Notes: a model not told the origin generated them from the sequence alone. DNA of 64,000 bases from Butyrivibrio proteoclasticus P6B7 (GCF_000622085.1 NZ_JHWL01000003.1:248001-312000), one strand, 5' to 3'; counted from the first letter of the stretch, positions 1 through 8,923 are shown. A program made the numbers and translations.

Positions 1-1
1 A

Positions 2-793
2 GAAAAGGGCATTCTTGTAATGGGTAATGACCACCTCGGACATGGTGGATCAGTAGGCGGAAAGGGCACTACCTATGGTTATTTCTGCAAGAATGATCCA
101 GCAACTGTTCTTGTGAGAGATGCCCACAGACTTAAGAAGATGGTTCAGGAAGAATATCCTGGTATTCCAGTATTTATCCTTGGACACAGCTTCGGCTCTT
201 TTGTTGCAAGAGAGTATATTACCCGTTATGGCACAGGTATTAAGGGCGCCATCATTCAGGGTACAGCGTTTATGCCAAATGGAACAATCAAGTCTCTTAG
301 CGGCCTTGTTAATGTTCTTGGAGTTATCTTTGGAGAGAAGCATCGTTCTGACATGGTCAACAACATGGCTTTCAAAGGATACCTTAAGAATATTCCAAAT
401 CCTAGAACCAAATTTGACTGGCTTTCTCACAATGAAGAAAGCATAGATAAATATATCGCAAATCCAGCAGATAATTTTGTATTTACAATCAATGGATTTA
501 AGACTATGGCTGAATTCCTTAGAAGAGTTCAGGATACAGACAAGATGGAAGATATTCCTAAGAATCTTCCAATTCTCATCACTGCAGGTAAAGAGGATCC
601 AGTAGGTGATTATGGACAGGCTCCAGAGAAGCTTTATCACATCTACAAGGATCAGCTTCAGATAACCGATGTTGAGCTTAAGCTCTATGATGGCATGCGT
701 CATGAACTTCAGCAGGAGATTGACAGATCTAAGGTTTACGAAGATCAGTATGCATGGCTTAAGAAAGTGATCGATAAAGTTGCAAAAGATTGA
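2..793 (+). CDS. Alpha/beta hydrolase, lysophospholipase/monoacylglycerol-lipase type (5' end off the window)
   Basis: Serine hydrolase predicted to act on lipid esters such as monoacylglycerols or lysophospholipids. The frame is open from base 2, and the residues before the first ATG (position 20) read EKGILV, matching the conserved strand before the NDHLGHG oxyanion-region motif. The gene therefore starts upstream of the window. The nucleophile elbow GHSFGS has its serine codon at 188-190. A late Asp (GKEDPVGDYG, about 598) and His (GMRHELQQE, about 701) complete a plausible Ser-Asp-His triad. There is no signal peptide in the visible part, so it is probably cytoplasmic. A GNAT gene follows at once. 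The fold is secure; the substrate is inferred. Confidence 0.8.
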   Translation, partial: EKGILVMGNDHLGHGGSVGGKGTTYGYFCKNDPATVLVRDAHRLKKMVQEEYPGIPVFILGHSFGSFVAREYITRYGTGIKGAIIQGTAFMPNGTIKSLSGLVNVLGVIFGEKHRSDMVNNMAFKGYLKNIPNPRTKFDWLSHNEESIDKYIANPADNFVFTINGFKTMAEFLRRVQDTDKMEDIPKNLPILITAGKEDPVGDYGQAPEKLYHIYKDQLQITDVELKLYDGMRHELQQEIDRSKVYEDQYAWLKKVIDKVAKD

Positions 794-806
794 CACTTCA
801 AAAATA

Positions 807-1277
807 ATGGTAAGATTTGCTTATCATTCTGAATGGGACGGGGCGATGAAATTGGCATGGGATACCTTTGTCAAGTTCGACGCCCCTGACTATTGTGAAG
901 AGGGAATACGTAATTTCCACAAATTTGTTAATGATGACATGTTAAGGAATATGTTCCTTGCAGGTCATTATCAGCTTTTTGTTGCCGTTGAAGGGACCAA
1001 AATTGTTGGTATGCTTTCGATACGTGACAAGAAGCATATATCACTTCTTTTTGTCGATAGTAGTTACCATCACAATGGAATCGCTACTGCGTTAGTCAGA
1101 TATGCTTCCAAGTATGCAGTAGAGGAAGTGGGAGTTGACAGCTTATCTGTTAATTCTTCTCCGTATGCCTGTAATTTTTATCACAGGATAGGGTTTAAGG
1201 ACACTGCCCCTGAGACTACGGCTGATGGAATTAGATTCACTCCGATGGAACTGGACTTAAGAAGTAAAAGAAATTAG
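807..1277 (+). CDS. GNAT family N-acetyltransferase
   Basis: Predicted acetyl-CoA-dependent N-acetyltransferase of unknown acceptor. The sequence has the GNAT core: a beta strand (LFVAVEGTKIVGML), the acetyl-CoA loop region around YHHNGIATALV and a C-terminal NFYHRIGFK motif. The frame is open from a TTG at 780 that overlaps the preceding gene. I prefer the ATG at 807 because related Clostridial proteins begin at the equivalent of MVRFAYHSEWDGAM. Neither start has a clear Shine-Dalgarno site, so translation may be coupled to the upstream hydrolase. Usual length for the family. Confidence 0.75.
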   Translation: MVRFAYHSEWDGAMKLAWDTFVKFDAPDYCEEGIRNFHKFVNDDMLRNMFLAGHYQLFVAVEGTKIVGMLSIRDKKHISLLFVDSSYHHNGIATALVRYASKYAVEEVGVDSLSVNSSPYACNFYHRIGFKDTAPETTADGIRFTPMELDLRSKRN

Positions 1278-1297
1278 AAAGATAGGTATTAAGAACT

Positions 1298-2080
1298 ATG
1301 GGTAAACTTTTTGATCTGGACAGCCCACTTATGCGTGCGCTTACCAAGGTGGCTGACATTATGATCCTCAACCTCGTGACACTTTTGTTTTTTCTTCCGC
1401 TCATTCTTGAGTTGGCCTTTTTCCTTGCTCCTATGATGCTTGGAGATGCGGAATTTGCACTTGGTTATATTTTCTGGGCATGGGTTGCAGGACTTCTTTT
1501 TTCTATTCCAGTAGGACCAGCACTTACAGGAATGCACTACGTATTACTTAAGATTGTAAGAGATGAGGAAAGCTACATTGTAAAGGCCTTCTTTAAATCA
1601 TTTAAAGAGAACTTTAAGCAGGCTGCAGTGCTTCAGATCATTCAGTTTTTTGTAGGCGGAATTCTGATCTTAGACTATTTCATCATGTTAGGAAAGGGTA
1701 AGATATTTACTTACGTCATCATCGGCGTAGGCTTCATTTTCTACATGGTTTCTTTGTACATATTCCCAGTGCTTGCCAAGTTTGTTAACACTAATATTGG
1801 CACACTTAAGAATGCATTTTCTTTATCAATACTTGCGCTTCCTAAGACTGTAGTTATGGTACTTTGTACAGCTCTTCCAGCGCTTATCCTTTATTTCTTT
1901 GATGTAAGATCTGTTCCAATCCTTATTCTGTTTGGAATAGCTGGACCTGGTTTCTTATGTGCTCTTTTATATAACGGCACATTTAAGCGTTTCGAGCCTA
2001 AAGAAGAGTCCCTTACAGAAGAAGAGGAACTTGATAACGCTATCAAGAAGATTGATGAAGCTGAAGATGAAGAACAGTAA
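1298..2080 (+). CDS. YesL/DUF624-family membrane protein
   Basis: Integral membrane protein of 260 residues resembling the YesL family (DUF624). It opens with a short polar segment (MGKLFDLDSPLMRAL) typical of the family and then has about five or six hydrophobic helices (near residues 20-45, 60-85, 105-130, 140-165, 175-200 and 205-225). It ends in an acidic tail rich in E and D. YesL-like genes often lie beside sugar-ABC or sensor genes, but their molecular role is not established. The next gene, a membrane GGDEF-like sensor, starts 9 bases after this stop, so the two are probably co-transcribed. Confidence 0.75.
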   Translation: MGKLFDLDSPLMRALTKVADIMILNLVTLLFFLPLILELAFFLAPMMLGDAEFALGYIFWAWVAGLLFSIPVGPALTGMHYVLLKIVRDEESYIVKAFFKSFKENFKQAAVLQIIQFFVGGILILDYFIMLGKGKIFTYVIIGVGFIFYMVSLYIFPVLAKFVNTNIGTLKNAFSLSILALPKTVVMVLCTALPALILYFFDVRSVPILILFGIAGPGFLCALLYNGTFKRFEPKEESLTEEEELDNAIKKIDEAEDEEQ

Positions 2081-2089
2081 GAGGTATTT

Positions 2090-3532
2090 GTGAGAAGAAC
2101 ATTTTTAAGATGGCTGATACCAGTGGTTCTATACTCTGTGTTTGTTGCAACGGTTCTTGGCGTTTTTAAAACAAGCGCCAGAAACATTGCTATTCATGAT
2201 GCATGGCAGACACAGGTTAACGAAATTGATAGAGCACTGTACAAAGCAGATGTAAACATTAAGGCTGTCCAGGATGTCACAAAAATGGTCGCTGAGTACT
2301 GCGAGGATTATGATTTCAAGCAGGACAGCGACAAGATATGTAAATGGCTTTCTTACATTATAGACAAGTCCTATGCTTCCTCTGTTGTATTATGCGACAG
2401 CGAGGGGTATGGCTATTCCGAAAGTGGAAAGATGACGTCTATAGTGGGTGAGCCATTTTTTGATGATATGGTTTCCTACTTTGGCAATGGCGGAAATGGA
2501 ATGATTTTCCTTGGAATCTATGCCGAGTATGACAGCTATCAGGTGGCATACATAGTTTCCACAGAGTTTGTGGATGGATCCAGAGGATACGTCATTTCAT
2601 ATATTGATACAGAGAATCTTCCAAATCAGATATTTGGCGACAATTTTAAGGGTGACCTTGGTTATATAGTTGCCTATGATGGATCAATTCTGGTATCAAG
2701 TAATGGAATCCTTGGAACAGGCGATGGAAAGGCCTGGGATACTCTTCCTGGCGAAGTGCCTGTTGAAGCCATTAAAAATAGTATTTCCAACAAAATTGAA
2801 TACACTTGTGAATTAAAGGGACATGGATATCTGACAGTTTCTCCTTCCATGATCACTCAGGGCGGAGCTATCGTTTATACCAGCTATGAGACCATGGATA
2901 AGCTGATCGCTGTGCCAATGTCACATACAGAAAATCTTCTTAAGGTTTTCATGATAGCTACTGTAGTGCTTGTGCTCTTACTCATTTTGGTAGATATTCT
3001 ATCTGATCGTCTGGAGATATATTTTGGTAAAAGACGTAGAGAAAAGAGAAAGATAGACGAATTGACAGGTCTTTTGGAGGAAGAATCCGCTGAGAGAGCA
3101 ATAGATGAATACCTAAAGCTTGGTGGAACCAATGGATTGTTATTTGTTATGGCGATAGATGGAGCAGATGAAATTAGGATATCTAAGGGCGAGGAATATA
3201 TTGATAAAGCAATGCTACATATTGCTACTGAGCTTAAGACTCGATTTAGAATTACAGATGTCATAAGTAGAAGTGCAGAGGATGAGTTCTTTGTCTTTCT
3301 TAAAGATATAGAGACTGAGAAGGACATCAGAAAGCAAACTGATGATATGCAGATGTTTATACATGATCTCAAGGAAGAAGGTATGGCTGAGAAGTATCCT
3401 ATCAAGCTAAATGTCGGAGCCGCAATTCTTCCAAAGGATGGATCAAGCGGAAAAGAAATTGTATTCGCTGGAAGAAAAGCAATTGAAAGAATGAAAAGTG
3501 AACAGAAGGGAACTATAACCTTCTACCATTAA
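2090..3532 (+). CDS. Membrane sensor with degenerate GGDEF domain
   Basis: Predicted membrane signalling protein of 480 residues starting at a GTG preceded by GAGG. A transmembrane helix near residues 7-25 is followed by an extracellular region of about 250 residues that resembles a Cache-type sensor, a second helix near 283-303 and a cytoplasmic GGDEF-family domain. The signature loop reads SAEDEF in place of GGDEF. Both glycines needed for GTP binding and catalysis are replaced, so cyclase activity is unlikely; a role as GTP-binding or protein-interaction domain is possible. It lies 9 bases after the YesL-like gene. An open question is whether it senses the same ligand as a nearby sugar transport system. 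Confidence 0.75.
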   Translation: MRRTFLRWLIPVVLYSVFVATVLGVFKTSARNIAIHDAWQTQVNEIDRALYKADVNIKAVQDVTKMVAEYCEDYDFKQDSDKICKWLSYIIDKSYASSVVLCDSEGYGYSESGKMTSIVGEPFFDDMVSYFGNGGNGMIFLGIYAEYDSYQVAYIVSTEFVDGSRGYVISYIDTENLPNQIFGDNFKGDLGYIVAYDGSILVSSNGILGTGDGKAWDTLPGEVPVEAIKNSISNKIEYTCELKGHGYLTVSPSMITQGGAIVYTSYETMDKLIAVPMSHTENLLKVFMIATVVLVLLLILVDILSDRLEIYFGKRRREKRKIDELTGLLEEESAERAIDEYLKLGGTNGLLFVMAIDGADEIRISKGEEYIDKAMLHIATELKTRFRITDVISRSAEDEFFVFLKDIETEKDIRKQTDDMQMFIHDLKEEGMAEKYPIKLNVGAAILPKDGSSGKEIVFAGRKAIERMKSEQKGTITFYH

Positions 3533-3642
3533 TGTTCAATAGGCAAGTTGCACAGTTAAAGAGCAAAATCTTCGTCAACATTTCTTTTTTGTGGATAACT
3601 TGGCTTTTACTTGAGCAAATGTGCTAATGAAAAATAAAATAT

Positions 3643-3671
3643 TTGTGAAAATAGTGAATAGTAAATAAAAT
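3643..3671 (+). promoter_or_regulatory. Predicted sigma-A promoter for the UgpC/MsmK gene
   Basis: TTGTGA (3643-3648), a 17-base spacer and TAAAAT (3666-3671). Transcription would begin near 3678, leaving a leader of about 55 bases with a strong AGGAGG-type ribosome site at about 3717. The surrounding 3533-3734 spacer is AT-rich; no riboswitch or other gene was seen in it. Confidence 0.5.
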
Positions 3672-3734
3672 CCCTTACCGCTATACTCAAATATAGCAAA
3701 AAGCTTTACACACATTAGGAGGAAAAAGTAAGGT

Positions 3735-4844
3735 ATGGCAAGTTTATCACTTCAGCATGTTACAAAAGTTTATCCTAACGGATTTGAGGCTGTTAAAGAT
3801 TTCAACCTTGAGATCGAGGATAAGGAATTTATCATTTTCGTAGGCCCTTCAGGATGCGGAAAGTCAACAACACTTCGTATGATCGCTGGTCTTGAAGATA
3901 TTTCTTCAGGTACACTTAAAATCGGCGACAGAGTAGTTAACGATGTTGAGCCAAAGGACAGAGATATCGCGATGGTATTCCAGAACTACGCTCTGTACCC
4001 TCACATGACAGTATATGATAACATGGCATTTGGACTTAAGCTTCGTAAGGTTCCAAAGGCAGAGATCGACAAGATGGTTAGAGATGCTGCTAAGATCCTT
4101 GATCTTGAGAAGCTCCTTGATCGTAAGCCAAAGGCTCTTTCAGGTGGACAGAGACAGCGTGTTGCTATGGGACGTGCTATCGTTCGTAATCCTAAGGTAT
4201 TCCTTATGGATGAGCCTCTTTCAAACCTTGATGCTAAGCTCCGTGTTCAGATGAGAACAGAGATCGCTAAGCTTCACCAGAGACTTGGTACAACAATCAT
4301 CTACGTTACACATGACCAGACAGAGGCTATGACTCTTGGTACAAGAATCGTAGTTATGAAGGACGGTGTTGTTCAGCAGGTAGATACACCTCAGAACCTC
4401 TATGACAAGCCAGGCAACCTCTTCGTTGCTGGATTCATGGGATCACCTCAGATGAACTTCCTTGACGCTGAGGTTGAGGTTAATGGAGATAAGGCTAGCC
4501 TTAAGATCGCAGGCCAGTCAATCGAGCTTCCACCAGCTAAGGCTAAGAAGGTTATCGATGGCGGTTATGCTGGAAAGACTGTTACATTCGGTATTCGTCC
4601 TGAGGATGTTGACGATTCAGAGATGGTTGTTAACACATCAAAGGCAGTATTCGAGTCAACAATCAACGTATACGAGCTTCTTGGTGCAGAAGTTTATCTG
4701 TACTTTGATCTTGCTGAGTTCCCTATCACAGCTAGAGTTGATTCTCGTACAACAGCTAGACCTGGCGATAAGGTTAAGTTTGCATTCGATGTTGAGAAGA
4801 TCCACATCTTCGACAAAGAGACAGAGAAGACAATCACAAACTAA
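3735..4844 (+). CDS. ugpC: Sugar ABC transporter ATP-binding protein, UgpC/MsmK type
   Basis: Cytoplasmic ATPase that powers binding-protein-dependent sugar importers. All ABC motifs are intact: Walker A GPSGCGKSTT (about residues 37-46), Q-loop FQNYALYPH, signature LSGGQRQRVAMGRA, Walker B VFLMDEPLSNLD and switch His in VTHDQTEAM. A C-terminal TOBE/regulatory domain of about 130 residues is typical of MalK/MsmK. No permease or binding-protein gene is next to it, which fits a shared ATPase serving several transporters encoded elsewhere. It has its own promoter and a strong terminator, and uses codons typical of a highly expressed gene (many CTT, ACA and TCA). A PucR-type regulator follows. 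Confidence 0.93.
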   Translation: MASLSLQHVTKVYPNGFEAVKDFNLEIEDKEFIIFVGPSGCGKSTTLRMIAGLEDISSGTLKIGDRVVNDVEPKDRDIAMVFQNYALYPHMTVYDNMAFGLKLRKVPKAEIDKMVRDAAKILDLEKLLDRKPKALSGGQRQRVAMGRAIVRNPKVFLMDEPLSNLDAKLRVQMRTEIAKLHQRLGTTIIYVTHDQTEAMTLGTRIVVMKDGVVQQVDTPQNLYDKPGNLFVAGFMGSPQMNFLDAEVEVNGDKASLKIAGQSIELPPAKAKKVIDGGYAGKTVTFGIRPEDVDDSEMVVNTSKAVFESTINVYELLGAEVYLYFDLAEFPITARVDSRTTARPGDKVKFAFDVEKIHIFDKETEKTITN

Positions 4845-4857
4845 TAAAAACTTTAAG

Positions 4858-4887
4858 GAGTCACGCTTATGGCGTGACTCTTTTTTT
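4858..4887 (+). terminator. Rho-independent terminator after ugpC
   Basis: A 9-bp stem (4858-4866 with 4872-4880, GAGTCACGC/GCGTGACTC) with a 5-base loop is followed by seven T residues. It separates ugpC from the next gene. Confidence 0.9.
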
Positions 4888-4956
4888 GCAATAGTTTATG
4901 CAATACGCTCTATTATGGTATACTAAGGGTAATAAAACTGATAGGAGAGGAAATCC

Positions 4957-6042
4957 ATGATATCTTCACAAACAATTAAATCTAGTGTTGAGGAATTAGG
5001 CGCCATTACTAAAGTTGATCTTTGCGTGATGGATCTTAGTGGTGATGTAATTGCTACCACGTCTGACAGGGATTTTTTAGACATTTCTATAGTGATCAGT
5101 TTTGCGAATTCGCCAGTTGACTCCCAGGTAATTGGAGATGTACATCTTTTTAAGATCCTGGATGAAGGAGAACCTGCATATGTGCTTTTAGCTAAGGGTG
5201 ATTCAGAGCATGCATATATGGTGGGTAAGATTGGAGTAAGTCAGCTTCAGAGCCTTATAGTTGCCTACAAGGAGAGATATGACAGGAATAATTTCTTCCA
5301 GAATCTCCTTTTGGATAATATGCTCCTTATTGATGTATATAACAGAGCACGTAAGCTTAAGATCGATGTAAACGTTCCCCGCGTAATTATTCTAGTGGAG
5401 ACATCCAAGGTTCAGGATAATTCTGCACAGGAACTTCTTTCCAGTATGTTTGGCCCTCATTCTGGTGACTATGTGACAGCTGTTGATGAGAACAGTGTTA
5501 TCTTGATAAAGACCATGTCAAAGGGTCAGAACTACGATGAAGTTCAGAAGCTTGCTACAACAATCGTTGATATGATGAATACAGAGGCTATGCTCAATGT
5601 AAGCGTATCCTATGGAACAATTGTTGATGAGATCAAGGACCTTAGTAAGTCCTTTAAGGAAGCCAAGATGGCTCTTGAAGTAGGTAAGATCTTCTATGCT
5701 GAGAGACGTGTTAATGCTTACAATACTCTTGGTATTGGCAGACTTATCTATCAGCTTCCAGAAAGTCTTTGCCGTATCTTCATAGATGAGATTTTTGGAG
5801 GCAAGGAAGTTCCAGACGATCTTGATGAAGAGACTCTTATCACAATTGATAAGTTCTTTGAGAATAACCTCAATGTATCAGAGACATCAAGACAGCTCTT
5901 TGTACACAGAAATACTCTGGTTTATAGAATTGAGAAATTGGAAAAGAGTTCAGGACTTGATGTAAGAAAATTTGATGATGCCCTTACATTTAAGATTGCG
6001 CTCATGGTAATCAATTATATGAAGTATCTTGAGAATAGATAA
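4957..6042 (+). CDS. PucR/CdaR-type helix-turn-helix regulator
   Basis: Predicted transcriptional regulator of 361 residues. The C-terminal 60 residues hold the PucR/CdaR-type helix-turn-helix: the segment from NLNVSETSRQLFVHRNT to LVYRIEKLE is the classic motif. A GGDEF-like central region, as in CdaR regulators, spans about residues 130-270. The N-terminal 120 residues look like a small sensory domain. A good ribosome site (AGGAGAGG) precedes the ATG, and a TATACT -10 element lies at 4919-4924. Its position after ugpC suggests control of carbohydrate uptake, but this is inference. Confidence 0.8.
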   Translation: MISSQTIKSSVEELGAITKVDLCVMDLSGDVIATTSDRDFLDISIVISFANSPVDSQVIGDVHLFKILDEGEPAYVLLAKGDSEHAYMVGKIGVSQLQSLIVAYKERYDRNNFFQNLLLDNMLLIDVYNRARKLKIDVNVPRVIILVETSKVQDNSAQELLSSMFGPHSGDYVTAVDENSVILIKTMSKGQNYDEVQKLATTIVDMMNTEAMLNVSVSYGTIVDEIKDLSKSFKEAKMALEVGKIFYAERRVNAYNTLGIGRLIYQLPESLCRIFIDEIFGGKEVPDDLDEETLITIDKFFENNLNVSETSRQLFVHRNTLVYRIEKLEKSSGLDVRKFDDALTFKIALMVINYMKYLENR

Positions 6043-6067
6043 ATATTGATTCACAGTTTCGCTGCAT

Positions 6068-6252
6068 AAAAATAGCGGTTCTGTGAAGGATGCATGCACG
6101 TTGACTCCGATAAGATCAGGCGACCTTACAACACATGGAAGATTCCACTTAGTGCTGCTTCGTTCCCGACCTGACACGGTTCGCAGATTTCCATTGCATA
6201 AGACCCGATCTCATACATGAGGACTGCTACATACACCCTTCACAAAACCGCT
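6068..6252 (-). ncRNA. ffs: Signal recognition particle RNA (large, Firmicutes type)
   Basis: RNA component of the SRP, which targets membrane and secreted proteins. On the minus strand the conserved core reads GTGTCAGGTCGGGAACGAAG followed by CAGCACTAAG: the asymmetric-loop/tetraloop region that binds Ffh. The ends pair with each other (AGCGGTTTTGTGAAGG near 6252 with CCTTCACAGAACCGCT near 6074), giving the long rod of about 180 nt with an Alu-like domain seen in Bacillus and Clostridia. The 3' end runs into a short T tract (6068-6073). Ends are estimated from the terminal helix and promoter. tadA is nearby, a common arrangement in Firmicutes. Confidence 0.92.
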
Positions 6253-6257
6253 ATATA

Positions 6258-6286
6258 AATATACTTTGTTTTTATTGTTGTGTCAA
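6258..6286 (-). promoter_or_regulatory. Strong promoter for the SRP RNA
   Basis: On the minus strand TTGACA (6281-6286), a 17-base spacer and TATATT (6258-6263) lie 6-7 bases before the predicted RNA start at about 6252. The -35 hexamer overlaps the stop codon of the Rrf2 gene. Confidence 0.8.
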
Positions 6287-6702
6287 TTAACAGATTTCTT
6301 ATCGAGAAGATCCTGTAAAGTAAACCTGTCTACGTATTCATTGACCACTTCGTCCAGGCCTTTCCAGAAGGTAAAAGAGGCACAGCTTTCAGAAAGTGGA
6401 CAGTCGATGCCTGTTTCTGCAGATACGCAATTTACAGGAGCAAAATTTCCCTCTATAACTCTTAGAATATCCCCTACTACATATTCAGATGGAGCCTTGG
6501 CAAGACGGTGACCGCCGTTATTACCACGCATGCTTTTAAGATAGCCAGCTTTACTTAAAGAGCTGACGATCTGCTCTAAATATTTAACTGTAATATCCTG
6601 TCTGGCTGCGATGTCCTTAAGTGCGATATAGCCTCCGTTATCGTTGGAAGCCAGATCCAGCATAACCTTAAGTGCATAGCGCCCTTTAGTTGATATCTTC
6701 AT
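6283..6702 (-). CDS. Rrf2/IscR-family transcriptional regulator
   Basis: Predicted winged-helix repressor of 139 residues. The start is the ATG at 6702 (MKISTKGRYALK, the family's usual N-terminus), with AGAGG 8 bases upstream; the frame extends to 6741 but that part is not conserved. The DNA-binding helix includes YLEQIVSSLSKAGYLKS and the wing GNNGGHRLA. Three cysteines (NCVSAETGIDCPLSESC, about residues 91-106) occupy the region that carries a 2Fe-2S cluster in IscR; spacing is C-X8-C-X5-C rather than C-X5-C-X5-C. It could regulate iron-sulfur or cysteine metabolism, but no isc or cys genes are adjacent. It reads directly into ffs. Confidence 0.85.
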   Translation of the reverse strand: MKISTKGRYALKVMLDLASNDNGGYIALKDIAARQDITVKYLEQIVSSLSKAGYLKSMRGNNGGHRLAKAPSEYVVGDILRVIEGNFAPVNCVSAETGIDCPLSESCASFTFWKGLDEVVNEYVDRFTLQDLLDKKSVN

Positions 6703-6839
6703 AAGTACCTCTAGATCACTTAATTTGCTACAAATTGTCAAAAAACATATAATTAAAATAGACTTGTTTGATTATGATAACAGAAAATACATTCAATTAC
6801 TACCATTTTGGTATGAAATGAGATTAATCGGATTTAGAT

Positions 6840-7382
6840 ATGAAAATTGAACCAAAGAAAAAAGCTGATGAGATAGCTCTTTTAACAGAAGAGGAGCTAT
6901 TGGACGTCAAATATATGAAGGCTGCCATAGCCCAGGCTAAGAAGGCTTATAAGCTGGGTGAAGTGCCTATTGGATGCGTAATAGTATATGAAGGAAAGAT
7001 AATCGGAAGAGGTTATAACAGAAGAAATACAGATAAGACAGCTCTTTCTCATGCGGAGATAACGGCCATCAAGAAGGCTTGCAAGGTCATGGGGGATTGG
7101 AGACTGGAGGAGTGCAAGCTCTATGTTACCCTTGAGCCCTGTCAGATGTGTGCAGGAGCTATTGTTCAGTCCAGGATTCCGCAGGTTATCATGGCGGCGG
7201 AGAATCCCAAGGCGGGCTGTGCAGGATCTGTAATGGATATTCTTAATAATTCGGATTTTAATCATCAGGTTGAGGTCAAAAAAGGCGTATTACAAGACGA
7301 GTGTAGTAAGTTACTTAAAGATTTTTTTACAGAGCTAAGGATCAGGAACAAGGCTCTTAAGGAGCAGAAAGGAAATCTTTAG
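6840..7382 (+). CDS. tadA: tRNA-specific adenosine deaminase
   Basis: Zinc deaminase that converts A34 to inosine in the anticodon of tRNA-Arg(ACG). The zinc site is intact: SHAEIT (His ligand and catalytic Glu) and PCQMCAG (two Cys ligands). At 180 residues it carries about 25 extra N-terminal residues compared with typical TadA. The ATG at 6840 has only a weak ribosome site, so the true start may lie further in (next Met about residue 26). Its stop TAG shares a base with the GTG start of the next gene, so the two are probably translationally coupled. Confidence 0.9.
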   Translation: MKIEPKKKADEIALLTEEELLDVKYMKAAIAQAKKAYKLGEVPIGCVIVYEGKIIGRGYNRRNTDKTALSHAEITAIKKACKVMGDWRLEECKLYVTLEPCQMCAGAIVQSRIPQVIMAAENPKAGCAGSVMDILNNSDFNHQVEVKKGVLQDECSKLLKDFFTELRIRNKALKEQKGNL

Positions 7383-8923
7383 TGAAAAAAAGAGCTATCA
7401 GTATCTTATTAGTAATAGCAGCGCTTATTATGTCAGTTTCCTGCGGTTCCAGAAGTGGTGCAGGAACTACTGGCGTGGAGGAATATATTGACTTTAGCCA
7501 GGAGCCAGTTACTATAACCTATCTGACCATAGGGGACAAGCCCACTAATGGACAGACAGAGAAGGTGATGGAAAAGATTAATGCGCTATTACTTAAGAAT
7601 CTGAATGCTAAGCTGGATATTTACTATATTGGATGGGACAATTATCTGGCTAATTATAATAAGGCCCTTGATAATGGAGAAGTGGACATAGATCTGGTGG
7701 GAACCGGTGCGGATTGGCTGGATATGTGGCCCAATGTCCAGAGGGGGAATTTTCTGGCATTATCCGAGGACATGCTAAAGAAATATTGTCCGCAGACCTA
7801 TGCCAATGTGTCAGGCGCGCAGTGGCAGGCCTGTTCTCTGGATGGAAATATCTATGTGATTCCGGAGAATGAATATAACCAGTGGACTAATCACGGTTTT
7901 ATCTATAGAAAAGATATTTTGGACGAATCAGGTCTTTCTGATATCAAGACATGGGAGGATCTGACTACGTATCTTGCGTTTGTTCGCTATAATTACCCGG
8001 GAATGATTCCTTGGGATGCTGACGGTACCAATACTATAGTGAGTCTTGGTTATCTTACATCAAAGTCTGATTATATTCCAATTTACGAAGTTACCACATA
8101 TGGCTTATTTGGGGCCTATTCACATGACAAGAAGACCATTGTAAGCCCATTTTATACAGGGGATGATTACACAAACTATGCAAAGCTCATGAAGAGATGG
8201 GATCAGATGGGAGTCTGGAGAGAGGATCTGTCCTTGGCAGAGGATAACGATATTGAGTTCTACGCTGATGAATCAGCGCTTCTCCAGCATCACACCCAGA
8301 ACTTCTACACAGAAATAAAGCCCAAAATGGATGTAATAATGCCAAATGCGGAGGTTGGATTCTTCTGGTTTGGGAAGGATACAGGGAATCTTATAAGGAA
8401 TAGTATTCTGCATGGCGCAATGGCGGTACATTCTAAGTCCAAGAATCCTGAGAGAGCTCTCATGGTCTATGATTTCCTTAGGAATAATGAGGAATGTTAC
8501 AGGCTCATCCGCTATGGAATAGAAGGAAAGCAGTATTCTGTAAATAGCAAGGGAATGCTGGAAAAGCCAAGCGGTTATAACGCTGACAGAGACAGTATGA
8601 CTACGAATTTCTGGTGGGGAAGACGTGATGAGTACGAGCTTTTGGATTCAGCCGCTTCCTGGAAGGAATACTATGACCTGGTAGAGGATTATGAAAGGGT
8701 GGCAGTAGAGTATCCATGGGATGAGATACCGTTCTCCGCAGCTGTAGACCAGCAGATTTTGGAAGATGTGGTAGCAGTCTGTGATAAATATGTTCCAGCA
8801 ATAGCCTATGGCAAGTATGAGGCAGAACCGGAAGAGGAGATAGCTCTTTTCAGACAGAAACTCAAAGAGGCTGGAATAGAGACTCTTATAAGACAATTGC
8901 AGGCGGCTCTTGATAACCGTTAA
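7382..8923 (+). CDS. Extracellular solute-binding lipoprotein (DUF3502-like)
   Basis: Predicted lipid-anchored binding protein of 513 residues for a carbohydrate ABC importer. The GTG start overlaps the tadA stop. A signal peptide with lipobox (SVSC, Cys about residue 21) is followed by a family-1-like binding fold: ITYLTIGDKP, then GEVDIDLVGTGADW, then IPENEYNQWTNHGFIYRKD. The C-terminal half resembles the DUF3502 domain of LplA-like proteins. No permease genes are near; the importer would need membrane subunits from elsewhere and possibly the ATPase at 3735. Substrate unknown. Confidence 0.82.
   Translation: MKKRAISILLVIAALIMSVSCGSRSGAGTTGVEEYIDFSQEPVTITYLTIGDKPTNGQTEKVMEKINALLLKNLNAKLDIYYIGWDNYLANYNKALDNGEVDIDLVGTGADWLDMWPNVQRGNFLALSEDMLKKYCPQTYANVSGAQWQACSLDGNIYVIPENEYNQWTNHGFIYRKDILDESGLSDIKTWEDLTTYLAFVRYNYPGMIPWDADGTNTIVSLGYLTSKSDYIPIYEVTTYGLFGAYSHDKKTIVSPFYTGDDYTNYAKLMKRWDQMGVWREDLSLAEDNDIEFYADESALLQHHTQNFYTEIKPKMDVIMPNAEVGFFWFGKDTGNLIRNSILHGAMAVHSKSKNPERALMVYDFLRNNEECYRLIRYGIEGKQYSVNSKGMLEKPSGYNADRDSMTTNFWWGRRDEYELLDSAASWKEYYDLVEDYERVAVEYPWDEIPFSAAVDQQILEDVVAVCDKYVPAIAYGKYEAEPEEEIALFRQKLKEAGIETLIRQLQAALDNR

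Noticed and set aside
50-796. 248-codon open frame on the minus strand opposite the first hydrolase gene.
   Set aside because: The plus-strand frame carries a full serine-hydrolase motif set; the antisense translation is Ile/Phe/Cys-rich without motifs.
780-806. TTG start giving nine extra residues to the first GNAT.
   Set aside because: Related proteins start at the ATG at 807; the extension overlaps the hydrolase gene and has no ribosome site.
3533-3734. Catabolite-response (cre) site ahead of ugpC.
   Set aside because: No match to the TGWAANCGNTNWCA pattern was found by eye.
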